Of a DNA stretch of 64,000 nucleotides, positions 1 through 8,612 are shown piece by piece. Position 1 is the stretch's first letter; every line of letters begins with the position of its first letter. Below the pieces are notes generated by a model. That model had not been told where the DNA came from. It searched no databases and worked only from the letters and a program-made list of their open reading frames with translations. The position numbers and the translations under genes are program-made. Origin of the DNA: an uncultured Pseudomonadota bacterium (lineage in GTDB: Bacteria > Myxococcota_A > UBA796 > GCA-2862545); the NCBI GenBank assembly GCA_903861005.1, contig CAIOSP010000085.1, forward strand, positions 1 to 64,000, read 5' to 3'.

Positions 1-72
1 ACTCGGAAGTGAAACGCGAGCACGCCGATGGTACTGCCAAGGCAACTTGGTGGGAGAGTAGGTATCGCCAGC
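1..72 (+). rRNA. rrf: 5S ribosomal RNA, 3' part (truncated by window edge)
   Basis: The opening bases match the 3' half of bacterial 5S rRNA: the conserved CGCCGATGGTA segment at 24-34 (helix III/loop region) and the closing GGGAGAGTAGGT...CGCCAGC block ending near 72. The 5' end lies before the window. A strong hairpin follows at 82-120, as expected at the end of an rRNA operon, so 16S and 23S genes should lie upstream. Confidence 0.9.
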
Positions 73-81
73 ATTATTTTT

Positions 82-120
82 GAAACCCCCGGTGAGTCGG
101 TAACGACTCCCGGGGGTTTC
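82..120 (+). terminator. Hairpin terminator of the rRNA operon
   Basis: An 11-bp stem (GAAACCCCCGG at 82-92 with CCGGGGGTTTC at 110-120), a single bulged T, then a 6-bp stem (GAGTCG/CGACTC) closing a GTAA loop. It lies 10 bases past the end of the 5S gene. A short T run (77-81) precedes the stem but there is no long T tract after it. Confidence 0.85.
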
Positions 121-132
121 TCGCTTTCTGCG

Positions 133-163
133 CCGGCCGGGTACCGGCCGGGTACCGGCCGGT
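133..163. repeat. 11-bp tandem repeat, about 2.8 copies
   Basis: The unit CCGGCCGGGTA is repeated head to tail directly after the 5S terminator; the last copy is partial and diverged. Each unit holds the palindrome CCGGCCGG. It is non-coding and its role is unknown. Confidence 0.6.
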
Positions 164-240
164 CCGCCGCGACGGGGAGTCGGCGGTCGGTGGACGCTGC
201 GCGTGTTCGGAGTCCGCGGATCGCCATCGGCCAACGCCGA

Positions 241-807
241 TCAGTCGGTGGTCGGCCCCAGGTAGAACTCGATCCCGCCGGTGATCGCGTGCTCGGGGCC
301 CTGGACGATCGCGTACTGCCACATGTGCTCGGCGCCGACGCGAACACGCAGCCCAAGCGCGACGTTGTCGCTGTCGGACACGTTGAAGCCCAAGCGGAGC
401 TCCTCGTGGACGCCCTGCGAGGGGAAGCGCCCGCCGACTTCGTAGGCCTTGCCGGCGTTCTTCACGAAGCCCATGCCTGGGCCCACCGCCAGGCCAAGGT
501 CGACGCGGTCGCCCAGGCGTCCGCGCAGGACCACGTTGAACCAGTTGGTCGTTCGCGAGGCCAGGCGCTCTTCGACGTGCTTGAAGCTGTGGTCGTTCGA
601 AAGCTCGATCTGGTATTCGACGCCAAACAGGCCCACGTACCCGCCCAGCCCCGCGGTGAGCGCGAAGCCGCCTGCGTCCAGGCTGAGCGAGTGTCGGTAG
701 GCCGCCCCGACGAACACGTCGAGCTTCCCGTAGTCGCCGGCGTGGGCGGACGTGCTGCTCAGCAAGCCTGCGAGGCAGAGGGCGGGGAGCGTGTGTCTAG
801 CGGCCAC
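241..807 (-). CDS. Small outer-membrane beta-barrel-like protein
   Basis: 188 residues. The N-terminus (to about residue 23, ending SAHA) is a signal peptide. The mature part alternates short hydrophobic and polar strands rich in Gly and aromatics (FVGAAYRHS, GLGGYVGLFGVEYQIEL, LRGRLGDRVDLGLAVG), typical of 8- to 10-stranded porin-like barrels. It ends with FYLGPTTD rather than the usual terminal aromatic, so insertion by BAM is plausible but not assured. Its start overlaps the stop of the upstream Sel1-barrel gene by 11 bases, so the two are co-translated; that protein's C-terminus also looks like a barrel. No specific function is recognised. Confidence 0.7.
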   Translation of the reverse strand: MAARHTLPALCLAGLLSSTSAHAGDYGKLDVFVGAAYRHSLSLDAGGFALTAGLGGYVGLFGVEYQIELSNDHSFKHVEERLASRTTNWFNVVLRGRLGDRVDLGLAVGPGMGFVKNAGKAYEVGGRFPSQGVHEELRLGFNVSDSDNVALGLRVRVGAEHMWQYAIVQGPEHAITGGIEFYLGPTTD

Positions 808-3097
808 CGGTCACCCCGATCAGGCCGTAGATGCCGGTCACGTGGTCCAACTCCAGACCGTCCAGCTTCTGGAACCACTGCGCCTGCTCCAGCCGAACGC
901 CAAAGAGCAACCCCTTGGCGTGGACGTTGAACTGCAGGAACTCGTGGGTGTTCTCGGACAGGGTGAGCGCGTTCGTCTTTCCCGGTCCAGGCCGGTAGCC
1001 ACCGACGCCGCCGCCCGCGCCGATCAGCACGTCGAGCACCGAGCTGGTGGGGACGCGCAGCCAGACGTCGGCGTTCAGGGCGACGCGGAAGTACTGGCGC
1101 GCGACCTTGGGCTTCCAGCGGTTGTCGCTCACCCAGTCGAAGGTACCGCCGACGCCAACCAAGCCCGTCGTGTACCCAAGCCCCACCCGGACCGACGCCG
1201 CCTGGTCCCGCAGGGTCCACGATCGCTGGGATCCGAGCGCGAGCCACGCGGACAGACCGTCTGGCGCGGCTCCACCGCCCGTCGAGTGGACGCGCGGGGT
1301 CGGGTGATTGCGCACCACCGGCGTGACCTCGGCCACGAAGCGGTGGAGCGGGGGACCGTAGTCCGTGCTGCCGCCGCCGTAGAGTCCGCCGCCGCGGAGG
1401 CTGGGCAGCTCCATCGTGGCGAGCGGGGTGATCGGGTCGTGGCCGATCTCGTCGAGCGAGGTGCAGGATGCCTTCATCCCTGCGTCGCAGGCGGCCTTGA
1501 ATGCGCCGCGCGCGCGAGGGAGGTCGACCGCGACGGGGCCGCCCTGCTTGTAGATCTGCCCGAGGTAGTCGCAGGTTGAGCTGTCGCCCGCGTGGCAGGC
1601 ATACAGAAGGAGCGGCAACGCGGACGACGGATCGGACGACGTGCCGTACCCCTCGGCCAGCGCCCACCCGAGGCCGCCGCACCCGAAGTTTGACCCGAGC
1701 GAGCAAGCCTCCAAGTACAGCGCGTAGGTGCCAGCGCGGTCTTCGGAGGTCCCGAGCCCGTCCTCCTTGGCGAGCGCGAGCTGAGAGCAGGCGTTCGCGG
1801 CGCCGTGGGCGCACCCGGCCGTGACGTCGCGAACCGCGCGCGTCGGGTCGACCGGCGCCCCGTTGGTCCCTTCCAGGCGCCACGCCATGGCGCCGCCGCA
1901 GTAGGTCCACGCGCCCGCCGTGCAGGCCTTCTCCCACCAAGGGAAGGCCTCCATCCGCTTGCTGTCGTCGAACTTGTCCCCGACGATCGCGCAGGTCCCG
2001 GCGTCTCCCGCGTCGCACGCGTCGCGCATGCGCTGCTCGGCGAGCGCCTCGTCTTTGGCGATGCCCACACCGTAGAGCAGCATCGCGCCTGCCTCGGCGC
2101 ACGCATGGGGCGCGCCGCCCTGGCCCGCGCGAACCGAGTCGCACTCCTGCTGCAGCTCGGTGCCGCGCGGCGAGCGATAGGCGCGGGTGATCCGCTGGCA
2201 GCCGCCTGGTCGGTCGTGGTTGCACGCGAGCTGCTGGCGCTCACGGCTGGCTGAGGTTCCGAATGGGCTGGCGCGGCCTAGCTCCAACAGGTTCCCGGAC
2301 AGCTCACAGGCGCGGCCGATCTCGTACGCGCGGCACACCCGGTCGAGCAGCATGAACGTCGGTCCGATGCCGCCGATCACCGGGCGGTCGTCCGGAGCGA
2401 CGTCCTCCGTCAGCTTGCACGCCGGTTCAACGTGCGACTGGCAGGCCTCGTCGAGCGCGTCCACGTCACTCTCGATCGTGTCCCTGGCGCCGAGCGCGCG
2501 CCACACCGATCCGCCCAGGTCGAGGCAGGCGCCGGGCCAGGTGTCGGCCGCGCAGGCCTTTCCGAACCGGATCGCCTCCGCGGCGTCGGTCGGGCGCGCG
2601 TAGCCCGGCTTCTCGGAGCCCCACGACGCGCCGCCGGACAGCAGGTGGTACGCGGCGTCCGGTGAGAACAGGCTCGGGACGTCGATCGTCTGGCACGCAC
2701 CCGTGGCGCCGAGCGAGCAGGCCCGCGCGTAGAGCATGGTCGCGCGGAGCGGGTCGTCGGTGAGCACGTCATCGGCCAGGGCCGCGCAGCTGTCCTCGTC
2801 GTCTGACGCGCAGTCGAGCGCCAGGAAGGTGCGGCGATCGTCCTCGTCCAGGCCGGTGGCGTCCTGCTTGCGGAGCCACGCGGCCCAGCCGCGATCTTCC
2901 ACGCGGGTGGCGGTGAGATCGCAGGCCGCGTCGTCGCCGTTCAGGCACTCGCGCAGCGCGGGCACCGTGCCCACGCGCAGCCGATCGGGGTCCACCGCCC
3001 AAGCGGAGCCGGACGCGGACAGGGCGACGGCGGTGAGTACCAGGAGCCTCAGGGGCACCTCCACTTGGACCGTACCGGACCGCGCGATCGCGGTCAA
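797..3097 (-). CDS. Exported Cys-rich Sel1/Hcp-like repeat protein with C-terminal barrel-like domain
   Basis: Up to 766 residues. The N-terminus reads RLLVLTAVALSASGSAWA, a signal peptide. Residues about 40-590 hold Sel1-like helical repeats in which many carry a C-x7-C pair (for example ACSLGATGAC, ACHAGDSSTC, ACDAGMKASC), the pattern of disulfide-bridged Helicobacter Hcp proteins. Residues about 630-766 are Gly- and aromatic-rich alternating strands resembling an outer-membrane barrel. The start is uncertain: the longest frame begins at a TTG (3097) overlapping the previous stop as TTGA. The signal peptide suggests a start 11-15 codons later (GTG at 3064 or 3058, or CTG at 3052 behind GGAGG). 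It is fourth in the minus-strand run. Confidence 0.75.
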   Translation of the reverse strand: MTAIARSGTVQVEVPLRLLVLTAVALSASGSAWAVDPDRLRVGTVPALRECLNGDDAACDLTATRVEDRGWAAWLRKQDATGLDEDDRRTFLALDCASDDEDSCAALADDVLTDDPLRATMLYARACSLGATGACQTIDVPSLFSPDAAYHLLSGGASWGSEKPGYARPTDAAEAIRFGKACAADTWPGACLDLGGSVWRALGARDTIESDVDALDEACQSHVEPACKLTEDVAPDDRPVIGGIGPTFMLLDRVCRAYEIGRACELSGNLLELGRASPFGTSASRERQQLACNHDRPGGCQRITRAYRSPRGTELQQECDSVRAGQGGAPHACAEAGAMLLYGVGIAKDEALAEQRMRDACDAGDAGTCAIVGDKFDDSKRMEAFPWWEKACTAGAWTYCGGAMAWRLEGTNGAPVDPTRAVRDVTAGCAHGAANACSQLALAKEDGLGTSEDRAGTYALYLEACSLGSNFGCGGLGWALAEGYGTSSDPSSALPLLLYACHAGDSSTCDYLGQIYKQGGPVAVDLPRARGAFKAACDAGMKASCTSLDEIGHDPITPLATMELPSLRGGGLYGGGSTDYGPPLHRFVAEVTPVVRNHPTPRVHSTGGGAAPDGLSAWLALGSQRSWTLRDQAASVRVGLGYTTGLVGVGGTFDWVSDNRWKPKVARQYFRVALNADVWLRVPTSSVLDVLIGAGGGVGGYRPGPGKTNALTLSENTHEFLQFNVHAKGLLFGVRLEQAQWFQKLDGLELDHVTGIYGLIGVTGGR

Positions 3098-4737
3098 CGT
3101 CCGGAGGAGTTGCCCCTCGCCACGGGGCCCAGCCAGCGCATCGTCCGAATTGGCTCCATCGCGATCGCGCAGAGCAGCCCGCCCATCATCGCGCCGACCA
3201 CGCCGCCCGACGACACGTCGCTCCCCGAAAGGAACAGGCCCGGCACCGGCGAGCGCGGACGAAGCCAGGACTGCGCGAAGCGCTCGGGCACGTGGTCCAG
3301 CCCGTAGATGCTGCCGCGGTGCGGGCGCACGAACAGTTCGGTGGAGATGGGCGTGGCCAGCTCATGGTGGACGAGCTTGTCCTGGAGACCCGGAACGTGA
3401 TCGTAGAGCTTGCCCAGCAGCGAGTCGGTCATCGCCGCCTTGAAGTCTTCGTACTCAGCACCGCGCTTGCGCCATGGCGTGCCGCGCCACTTCGCGAACG
3501 TGTCGTACGGCACGAACGTGATCATCTCGCCGGTGTGCTTGAGCTTGGGGCCCGGATCGTAGGCCGGGTCCTTCAGCGACGGGAAGCTGGTGAACACGAT
3601 TTCGGGCGAGGGGAGCGGCTTGCCCGGCTGCGCGTTCCAGGTCGCCTGCTCGTGATCCCAGGTGTTGTAGTACCAGTGCGACGGCCGCGTCGCGCCGACC
3701 GAGGCGATGTCGCCCTCGAAGCCCAGGTACAGGCAGACATGCGCGGGGCCGCTCGGCGTCTTGCGGATGCCCTGCGTCCACTGCGCGTCGCGCACCTCGG
3801 GCGGCAGCAGGCGCTCGATGGTGGGGATGGCGCCAATCGCGCTCACGACCGCGCCCGCGCGGATCACCTCGCCGTCGACCATCTTCACGCCGACCGCGCG
3901 GCCGCCCTCGATCACGATCTCCTGCACGTCGGCGCAGATCCGAGTCCAGCCGCCGGCCTCCGCGACCGTGCGCAGCAGCGTCTTGGCGATCTGGCTCGCG
4001 CCGCCCACCGGGTAGTACGCGCCGTACATGAAGTGCCGCACGATCGACGCGTGCAGACCCCACGACGCGCGCGACGGCACGGCGCCGTGGTATCCCCACT
4101 GGCCCGCGACGACCGTGCGGAGCTTGTCGTTGCGGATCAGCCGCTTGAGCACGTCCGCCGTTGGCGTCGCCAGCGCCGTCTGCGCGGCGCCCGACACCCA
4201 ACCGCCCATGCGCTTGGACGCCCAGCCCGGCAGCGCGCGGTCAACGTAGTACCCGCGCATCGCGTTCACGGTGCCTCGCACCTCGGCCAGGTACGCGTCG
4301 ATGTCGCGACCGTCGTTCGGGAAGGCCTCCTTGAGGACCTCCGCGAAGCGCGTCGGGTTGTCCGGGAAGCCGATCTTGAAGTCGTCCGGATACCAGAACG
4401 AGTCGTAGACCGGGCCGATCGGATCCCACTTCAGGTCGTGGTTCGTGAGCGCGCTCAGGATGCGCCCGGTGAGCGAGCGCTCGTTCATCTCGCCGACCAG
4501 GTGAACGCCCACGTCCCAGTGGAAGCCCTGGCGACGGAACTCGTGCGTGTACCCGCCCGGCACGTAGTGCTGCTCGAGCACCAACACGCGCTTGCCGTTC
4601 TTCGCGAGCGCGGCCGCGGTGGTCATGCCGCCGATGCCGGAGCCGACGACGATCACATCCCAGTTGCGACCTTCGGGAGCCAGCTTGGCCCAGGGCCGCG
4701 GCGTGTGGTGAGACTCGCCGGCGGCCGTTTCGGTCAC
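3094..4737 (-). CDS. FAD-dependent oxidoreductase, phytoene desaturase / retinol saturase-like
   Basis: 547 residues. A Rossmann FAD-binding motif GSGIGG lies at residues 32-37, followed by LVLEQH and PGGYTHEF, the start typical of the CrtI/carotenoid isomerase/retinol 13,14-reductase superfamily. The C-terminal FAD motif GLFLSGSDVSSGGVVGAMMG is intact. Family members reduce, desaturate or isomerise long polyene or isoprenoid lipids using FAD. No other carotenoid gene lies nearby, so the substrate is unknown. The start codon overlaps the stop of the upstream nucleotidyltransferase gene as ATGA, indicating translational coupling. Confidence 0.85.
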   Translation of the reverse strand: MTETAAGESHHTPRPWAKLAPEGRNWDVIVVGSGIGGMTTAAALAKNGKRVLVLEQHYVPGGYTHEFRRQGFHWDVGVHLVGEMNERSLTGRILSALTNHDLKWDPIGPVYDSFWYPDDFKIGFPDNPTRFAEVLKEAFPNDGRDIDAYLAEVRGTVNAMRGYYVDRALPGWASKRMGGWVSGAAQTALATPTADVLKRLIRNDKLRTVVAGQWGYHGAVPSRASWGLHASIVRHFMYGAYYPVGGASQIAKTLLRTVAEAGGWTRICADVQEIVIEGGRAVGVKMVDGEVIRAGAVVSAIGAIPTIERLLPPEVRDAQWTQGIRKTPSGPAHVCLYLGFEGDIASVGATRPSHWYYNTWDHEQATWNAQPGKPLPSPEIVFTSFPSLKDPAYDPGPKLKHTGEMITFVPYDTFAKWRGTPWRKRGAEYEDFKAAMTDSLLGKLYDHVPGLQDKLVHHELATPISTELFVRPHRGSIYGLDHVPERFAQSWLRPRSPVPGLFLSGSDVSSGGVVGAMMGGLLCAIAMEPIRTMRWLGPVARGNSSGR

Positions 4738-5735
4738 TTCTGCTCCACCTTGTGGTAGCCGCCATCATAGAAGATGGCGTCGGTCCAGTCACCTGCGGGC
4801 ACGTCGCGGCCCTCCCAAACGACGCAGCGGGTGAGGCGGGCGCCGGCGCGGATGCGCGCGCCGTTCCCGACGATGCTGTCCTTGAGGAACGATCCGCGAT
4901 CCAGGCGCGCGTCCTGACCGACCCACACGCAGCCCTCGACCTCGACGTGGCGGGGCGTGTTGCCCACGTTTCCGCGCGGCGTGATGGCGAACGTGGCGCG
5001 CGACAGCGGGTCCAGGGGCAAGGGCATGGTGGTGGTGAGCACCGCCAGGTTGGCCGTCAGGTAGGCGGCCGGATCGCCGACGTCGAGCCAGGTGCCCTCG
5101 TGGCGGAGCGAGCGCACCTTCCGCTGCGGGACGAGCGTGCGGTAGGCGGTCCGCACGATGCAGGCGAAGCCCTCCGGCACTAGGCCGAGCGTGCTGCGGC
5201 TCATCGCGTGGATGCCGGTGAAGTGCGTCTCGCGCGCGATGTCGCTGGCGGCCGGCGCGGACGCTAGGTCCGTGAGCAGCACCACCGTCGACGTGTTGTC
5301 CGCGCCGACCACGCCGAACTTTACGGCGTCTTCGGCGTTCGGGCGCAGCGCCATCGACGCGCCGCCTTCCTTCACCAGCGCCAGGAGCGCGGTGAGGTCG
5401 ACGTCGCAAAGCACGTCCGCGTTCACCACGGCGAACCGCTCGGCGAGCGCGTCCTTCACGTGGGCGAGGCCGCCGCCGGTGCCCAGGATGTCGGGCAGTT
5501 CGGTGCTGATGGTGACTTCGCAGCCTTCATGCTCGCCAGCCCACGCGTCGAACTGCGACGCGAGGTGGTGCGCGTTGACGACCACGTCGGTGAGGCCGTG
5601 ACGCGCGCACAAGGCGAGCGCGTACGACAGCATCGGCACGCCGCAGACCGGCACGAGCGGCTTGGGACGATGATCAGTGAGAGGACGGAGCCGCGTGCCT
5701 AAACCGGCCGCGAGCACGAACGCGTCATGCGCCAT
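4734..5735 (-). CDS. Sugar-phosphate nucleotidyltransferase (NDP-sugar synthase-like)
   Basis: 333 residues from ATG at 5735; the frame is open further upstream but that part overlaps the preceding gene and reads as noise. The N-terminus has the pyrophosphorylase signature (AAGLGTRLRPLTDHRPKPLVP at about 8-28). A glycine-rich nucleotide loop (DILGTGGGLAHV) and NADVLCDVDL follow. The last ~60 residues (GCVWVGQDARL, DSIVGNGARIRAGARL) look like left-handed beta-helix hexapeptides. Such enzymes make GDP-mannose, dTDP-glucose or UDP-MurNAc-type donors; the sugar cannot be told from sequence. It is separated by 16 bp from the upstream SleB-like gene and overlaps the downstream oxidoreductase. Confidence 0.85.
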   Translation of the reverse strand: MAHDAFVLAAGLGTRLRPLTDHRPKPLVPVCGVPMLSYALALCARHGLTDVVVNAHHLASQFDAWAGEHEGCEVTISTELPDILGTGGGLAHVKDALAERFAVVNADVLCDVDLTALLALVKEGGASMALRPNAEDAVKFGVVGADNTSTVVLLTDLASAPAASDIARETHFTGIHAMSRSTLGLVPEGFACIVRTAYRTLVPQRKVRSLRHEGTWLDVGDPAAYLTANLAVLTTTMPLPLDPLSRATFAITPRGNVGNTPRHVEVEGCVWVGQDARLDRGSFLKDSIVGNGARIRAGARLTRCVVWEGRDVPAGDWTDAIFYDGGYHKVEQK

Positions 5736-5751
5736 GCGTGAGAGCCTCAGA

Positions 5752-6903
5752 TCACAAGGTAGGAGTGGAGGGCGTCTCGGGGGCGTCTGTGGTGGGATCG
5801 GCGGGCAGCTCGTCGAGCGCGGGATCGAGCTGGTTTTCGTCGGCGTCAGGGGGGCCGAAGCCGGTGTCGTCGACGACCTCGTCCGAATCATCCGAGTCTT
5901 CCGACCCGTCCGAGGTGCGATCGAGGCGCGGCAAGCCGTCGACGATCGCGGTGAGGTCTCCCGACCATAGCGCGTCCAGCTCATCCGGGTCGGTCTGGAA
6001 CTCAGAAGGGTCCCATCCCGCGCCGTTCGAGTCGCCCCAGAGGTAGCGAGAGTAGGCGCCAGGCTCGACCGGCTTGCTGTTCGGCACGAAGTCGATGGTG
6101 CGGGTGACGTTCAGCTCGTAGCGCCCGAGCGACCGCGAGTATTCGCCCGCGCCGCGGAACACGATCGGGCCGGTGTTGGCCTGCGCGCCCGCCACGTCGT
6201 TGCGGCCGTCGCAGTTGAAGCGGGCCTGCCCGTACGCCGCGCCGCCGCAGCGGTGCACGAACGCGGTGCCGCCGCTCGTCACGTCGTCGACGTAGCCGTT
6301 CTCGGCGATCCACCAGGCGCTGACCGCCGCGTCCACCAGCTCGTAAAGCCGCTCGCGGTTGCGCACGCCGTTGAGCGGCGTGAGCGAGTGGGGCATCGAC
6401 AGGCCCTGGTACTGCTGGTCGTTGACGCAGGCGTGGAAGTCGCCGCCGCCGCAGCCGGGCCAGGGGCGGATGCCCGAGACACCGTCCGGGTTCCAGGCGG
6501 CGCGGTCCAGTCGGTTCTGGATGGACTGTACGACGCCCACCGCCTCGACCAGGCCGTAGCGGCTGTGGACGACCCGGTCGCCGACCTCGGCCAGGAGCAG
6601 GCGGACCGCGGTCGCCCAGGGCGGCAAGTCGTCCACCTGGCTCATGCGGATGGAGGAGACGACGAGGTCCAGGTCGTAGACGACCGTATCGCCGCCGGGG
6701 ACGCCGGTGAAGCCGCTGGTGTCCACAAACACCTCGCGCGGCGTGGCCCAGCCTTCCGGATCCGTCTCATCAATGGGGAGAGCGTACGGAGCCCCCTGGT
6801 TGGGAGACTCCACGGCGGGCACGCTGTCGGCGGCGAAGGCCGGGTCAGCGAGTCCTGCGATGACTGCGCAAAGGCAGCCCAGCGCTCGTGTCCAAGTCAG
6901 CAT
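5752..6903 (-). CDS. Exported protein, possible SleB-type cell-wall hydrolase
   Basis: 383 residues from ATG at 6903, chosen because it places a signal peptide (LTWTRALGCLCAVIAGLADPAFA) at the N-terminus; an upstream in-frame start at 6957 would bury it. The central region (LLLAEVGDR, EAVGVVQSIQNRL, ACVNDQQYQGL, AVSAWW, SGGTAFVHRCGG) is laid out like SleB/hydrolase_2 lytic enzymes, with a possible catalytic Glu in LLLAE. This assignment is tentative. The last ~60 residues are Asp/Glu/Pro-rich and probably disordered. It is first in the minus-strand run that continues to the small barrel gene. Confidence 0.55.
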   Translation of the reverse strand: MLTWTRALGCLCAVIAGLADPAFAADSVPAVESPNQGAPYALPIDETDPEGWATPREVFVDTSGFTGVPGGDTVVYDLDLVVSSIRMSQVDDLPPWATAVRLLLAEVGDRVVHSRYGLVEAVGVVQSIQNRLDRAAWNPDGVSGIRPWPGCGGGDFHACVNDQQYQGLSMPHSLTPLNGVRNRERLYELVDAAVSAWWIAENGYVDDVTSGGTAFVHRCGGAAYGQARFNCDGRNDVAGAQANTGPIVFRGAGEYSRSLGRYELNVTRTIDFVPNSKPVEPGAYSRYLWGDSNGAGWDPSEFQTDPDELDALWSGDLTAIVDGLPRLDRTSDGSEDSDDSDEVVDDTGFGPPDADENQLDPALDELPADPTTDAPETPSTPTL

Positions 6904-7107
6904 CGGCCCCCGAGTATTCCGACGCCCCAGCCGGATCCAGACTTGAGGGGGCGTCACCAGGCCGGTGAAACGTCACGGATCCACCGAGCTTGAGCGAAAG
7001 TCGCGCCCTACGGGGGATCGTCAGGCGGAGAGAAAGTCGTTTTCGCACACTGGTGCGGTGTCGATTTCACACTGGCCTGACATGGATCCGGCGTGGATCC
7101 GGCCCGT
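6904..7107. promoter_or_regulatory. Intergenic region with two pairs of direct repeats
   Basis: This 204-bp gap lies upstream of the minus-strand operon. CACACTGG occurs at 7046-7053 and again at 7068-7075, both preceded by T-rich bases, a 22-bp period (about two helical turns). TGGATCCGGC occurs at 7083 and 7094, an 11-bp period. Spacing by whole turns suggests tandem binding sites for a regulator of the operon. No confident -35/-10 pair was found. Confidence 0.35.
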
Positions 7108-8133
7108 TCAGGGGCACTCGGCGGGGGTGTCGTCGGCCGACACGGGGGGACGTTCGAGGAGCAGGCCGGGTGCCTGGAGGGGCAGGCAGCTCGTCGCCGC
7201 CGCGTCGTCCGGGCACGGGCCGCAGGCAAGCGCGGCGTCAGGCGCCCACGTGTCGCAGGCCAGCGCGCGGAGCTCGGGTGATGCGCCTCGCAGGTCGATC
7301 GTGGTCGAGAGCTGGATCCGCTGGTGGCTGGCGTCGAAGTGGCCCGGCAGGTCGAGCGACAGGTCGCGGAGCACGACGTCGCCGCCCTCAGCGCCGCTAA
7401 GGGTGATGGAGGCGGCCTGCCACCGGACGCCTGCGTCGGTGGGGATGATCTGCATCGGATCCGACGGATCGCATGCATCTTCGGGCACGCCTGCCGCGCG
7501 AAGCCGGGCGTGGACCTGGATCCCTGCGCGGCTCACGTCGAAGGCGAGCGCCCGCCCGGAGGGGGGCCGGCCGGCGTCGAGCAGGCGGGTCAGCAGGCGT
7601 CCATCCGGCGACTCCAGGCCCTGGCGCAGCCACCACAGACCCTCCATCACCGATGCGTCGTCCGATCCGACCGCCGCCTCCACCTTCAGGCCGCGGGTGA
7701 CCTGGTCGGTGCAGTAGGTGGTGGTCGACACCACCTCCAGGGTCTCCGGGTCGAGCACCGTCACGTCGATCGGCCAGGAGATCCAGGCGGACCACGCCCC
7801 GGCTTCCCAGCCCGCCTCGGGCCGGAAGAAGATCAGGGTGCTGCCGTCCGCGCCCACGCGCTGGCGGGCGACCGTCGCCGGCCGGTACGAGCCGGTGGGG
7901 CCGTCGAGCTGGATGTCCGGCGTGACCCCCGCGGCCAGACGCACCCAGCCGAGCCCGCTCGCGTCGATCTCCACGGTGGGGCCAAAGTCGAGCACGGGCG
8001 CCACGCAGTCGCTCTGGTCCACGCCAGGGCCCACGGCCGTGTCGCCGATGAACCCGTCCATGAACACGTCGGTGCCGAACGGACACCCGCCCAGGCCTGT
8101 CGCCAGCGCCAACCAACCCACTCGCCGAACCAT
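7108..8133 (-). CDS. Predicted lipoprotein of unknown function
   Basis: 341 residues. The lipobox LGGC places the lipidated Cys at residue 17, followed by an acidic Asp/Gly stretch. The mature part holds extracellular-type beta-rich sequence (PDIQLDGPTGSYRP, GAWSAWISWPIDVTVLD) and paired cysteines late in the chain (CDTWAPDAALACGPC). No family is recognised. It is transcribed away from the TfoX-N gene, with 91 bp between the two starts. Confidence 0.7.
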   Translation of the reverse strand: MVRRVGWLALATGLGGCPFGTDVFMDGFIGDTAVGPGVDQSDCVAPVLDFGPTVEIDASGLGWVRLAAGVTPDIQLDGPTGSYRPATVARQRVGADGSTLIFFRPEAGWEAGAWSAWISWPIDVTVLDPETLEVVSTTTYCTDQVTRGLKVEAAVGSDDASVMEGLWWLRQGLESPDGRLLTRLLDAGRPPSGRALAFDVSRAGIQVHARLRAAGVPEDACDPSDPMQIIPTDAGVRWQAASITLSGAEGGDVVLRDLSLDLPGHFDASHQRIQLSTTIDLRGASPELRALACDTWAPDAALACGPCPDDAAATSCLPLQAPGLLLERPPVSADDTPAECP

Positions 8134-8224
8134 CGTTCCCTCGGCCCGCCCCAGGCGGAGGATAGCGGATCATCGCGCGACCTGCCCGCCAAGTTGGGCC
8201 GTACATTTCCCCCCGGAGGCTTCC

Positions 8225-8536
8225 ATGTCCACTCACCGCGACACCGCCGCGTTCATCCTCGAGCGCCTGGGCCCCGGCTTCACGACGCGCGCCATGTTCG
8301 GCGAGTTCGCGCTGTACTGCGGCGACAAGGTGGTCGCGCTGGTGTGCGACGACCAGCTCTTCGTGCGCGACGTGCCCGCCAGCGCCGTGCTCGCGGAGAC
8401 CTGCGAGAAGGGCTCGCCCTACCCGGGCGCTAAGCTGCACTACGCGGTGCCGGAGGACCGGCTGGGCGACATCGCCGCCGTGCTGCGGGCGGTCGCGACG
8501 CAGGTGCCCGCGCCCAAGCCGCGCAAGAAGAAGTGA
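8225..8536 (+). CDS. TfoX/Sxy N-terminal domain protein
   Basis: 103 residues. It matches the TfoX N-terminal domain: LGPGFTTRAMFGEFALYCGDKVVALVCDDQLFVR, then PYPGAKLHYAVPEDRL. It has a Lys-rich tail and no C-terminal TfoX domain. Stand-alone TfoX_N proteins are common and mostly uncharacterised; a competence role should not be assumed. ATG at 8225 has GGAGG five bases upstream; the frame extends further 5' but only antisense to the lipoprotein gene. Confidence 0.85.
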   Translation: MSTHRDTAAFILERLGPGFTTRAMFGEFALYCGDKVVALVCDDQLFVRDVPASAVLAETCEKGSPYPGAKLHYAVPEDRLGDIAAVLRAVATQVPAPKPRKKK

Positions 8537-8612
8537 GCCGAGGGTGTGGGTGACCGCGGCGACCACGCGCGCCGCCGCCAGGATACCGCTCCCCGCTCGC
8601 CCCGGAGCCCTG

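Noticed and set aside
8225-8536. Competence regulator TfoX/Sxy
   Set aside because: Only the N-terminal domain is present and no competence genes are nearby.
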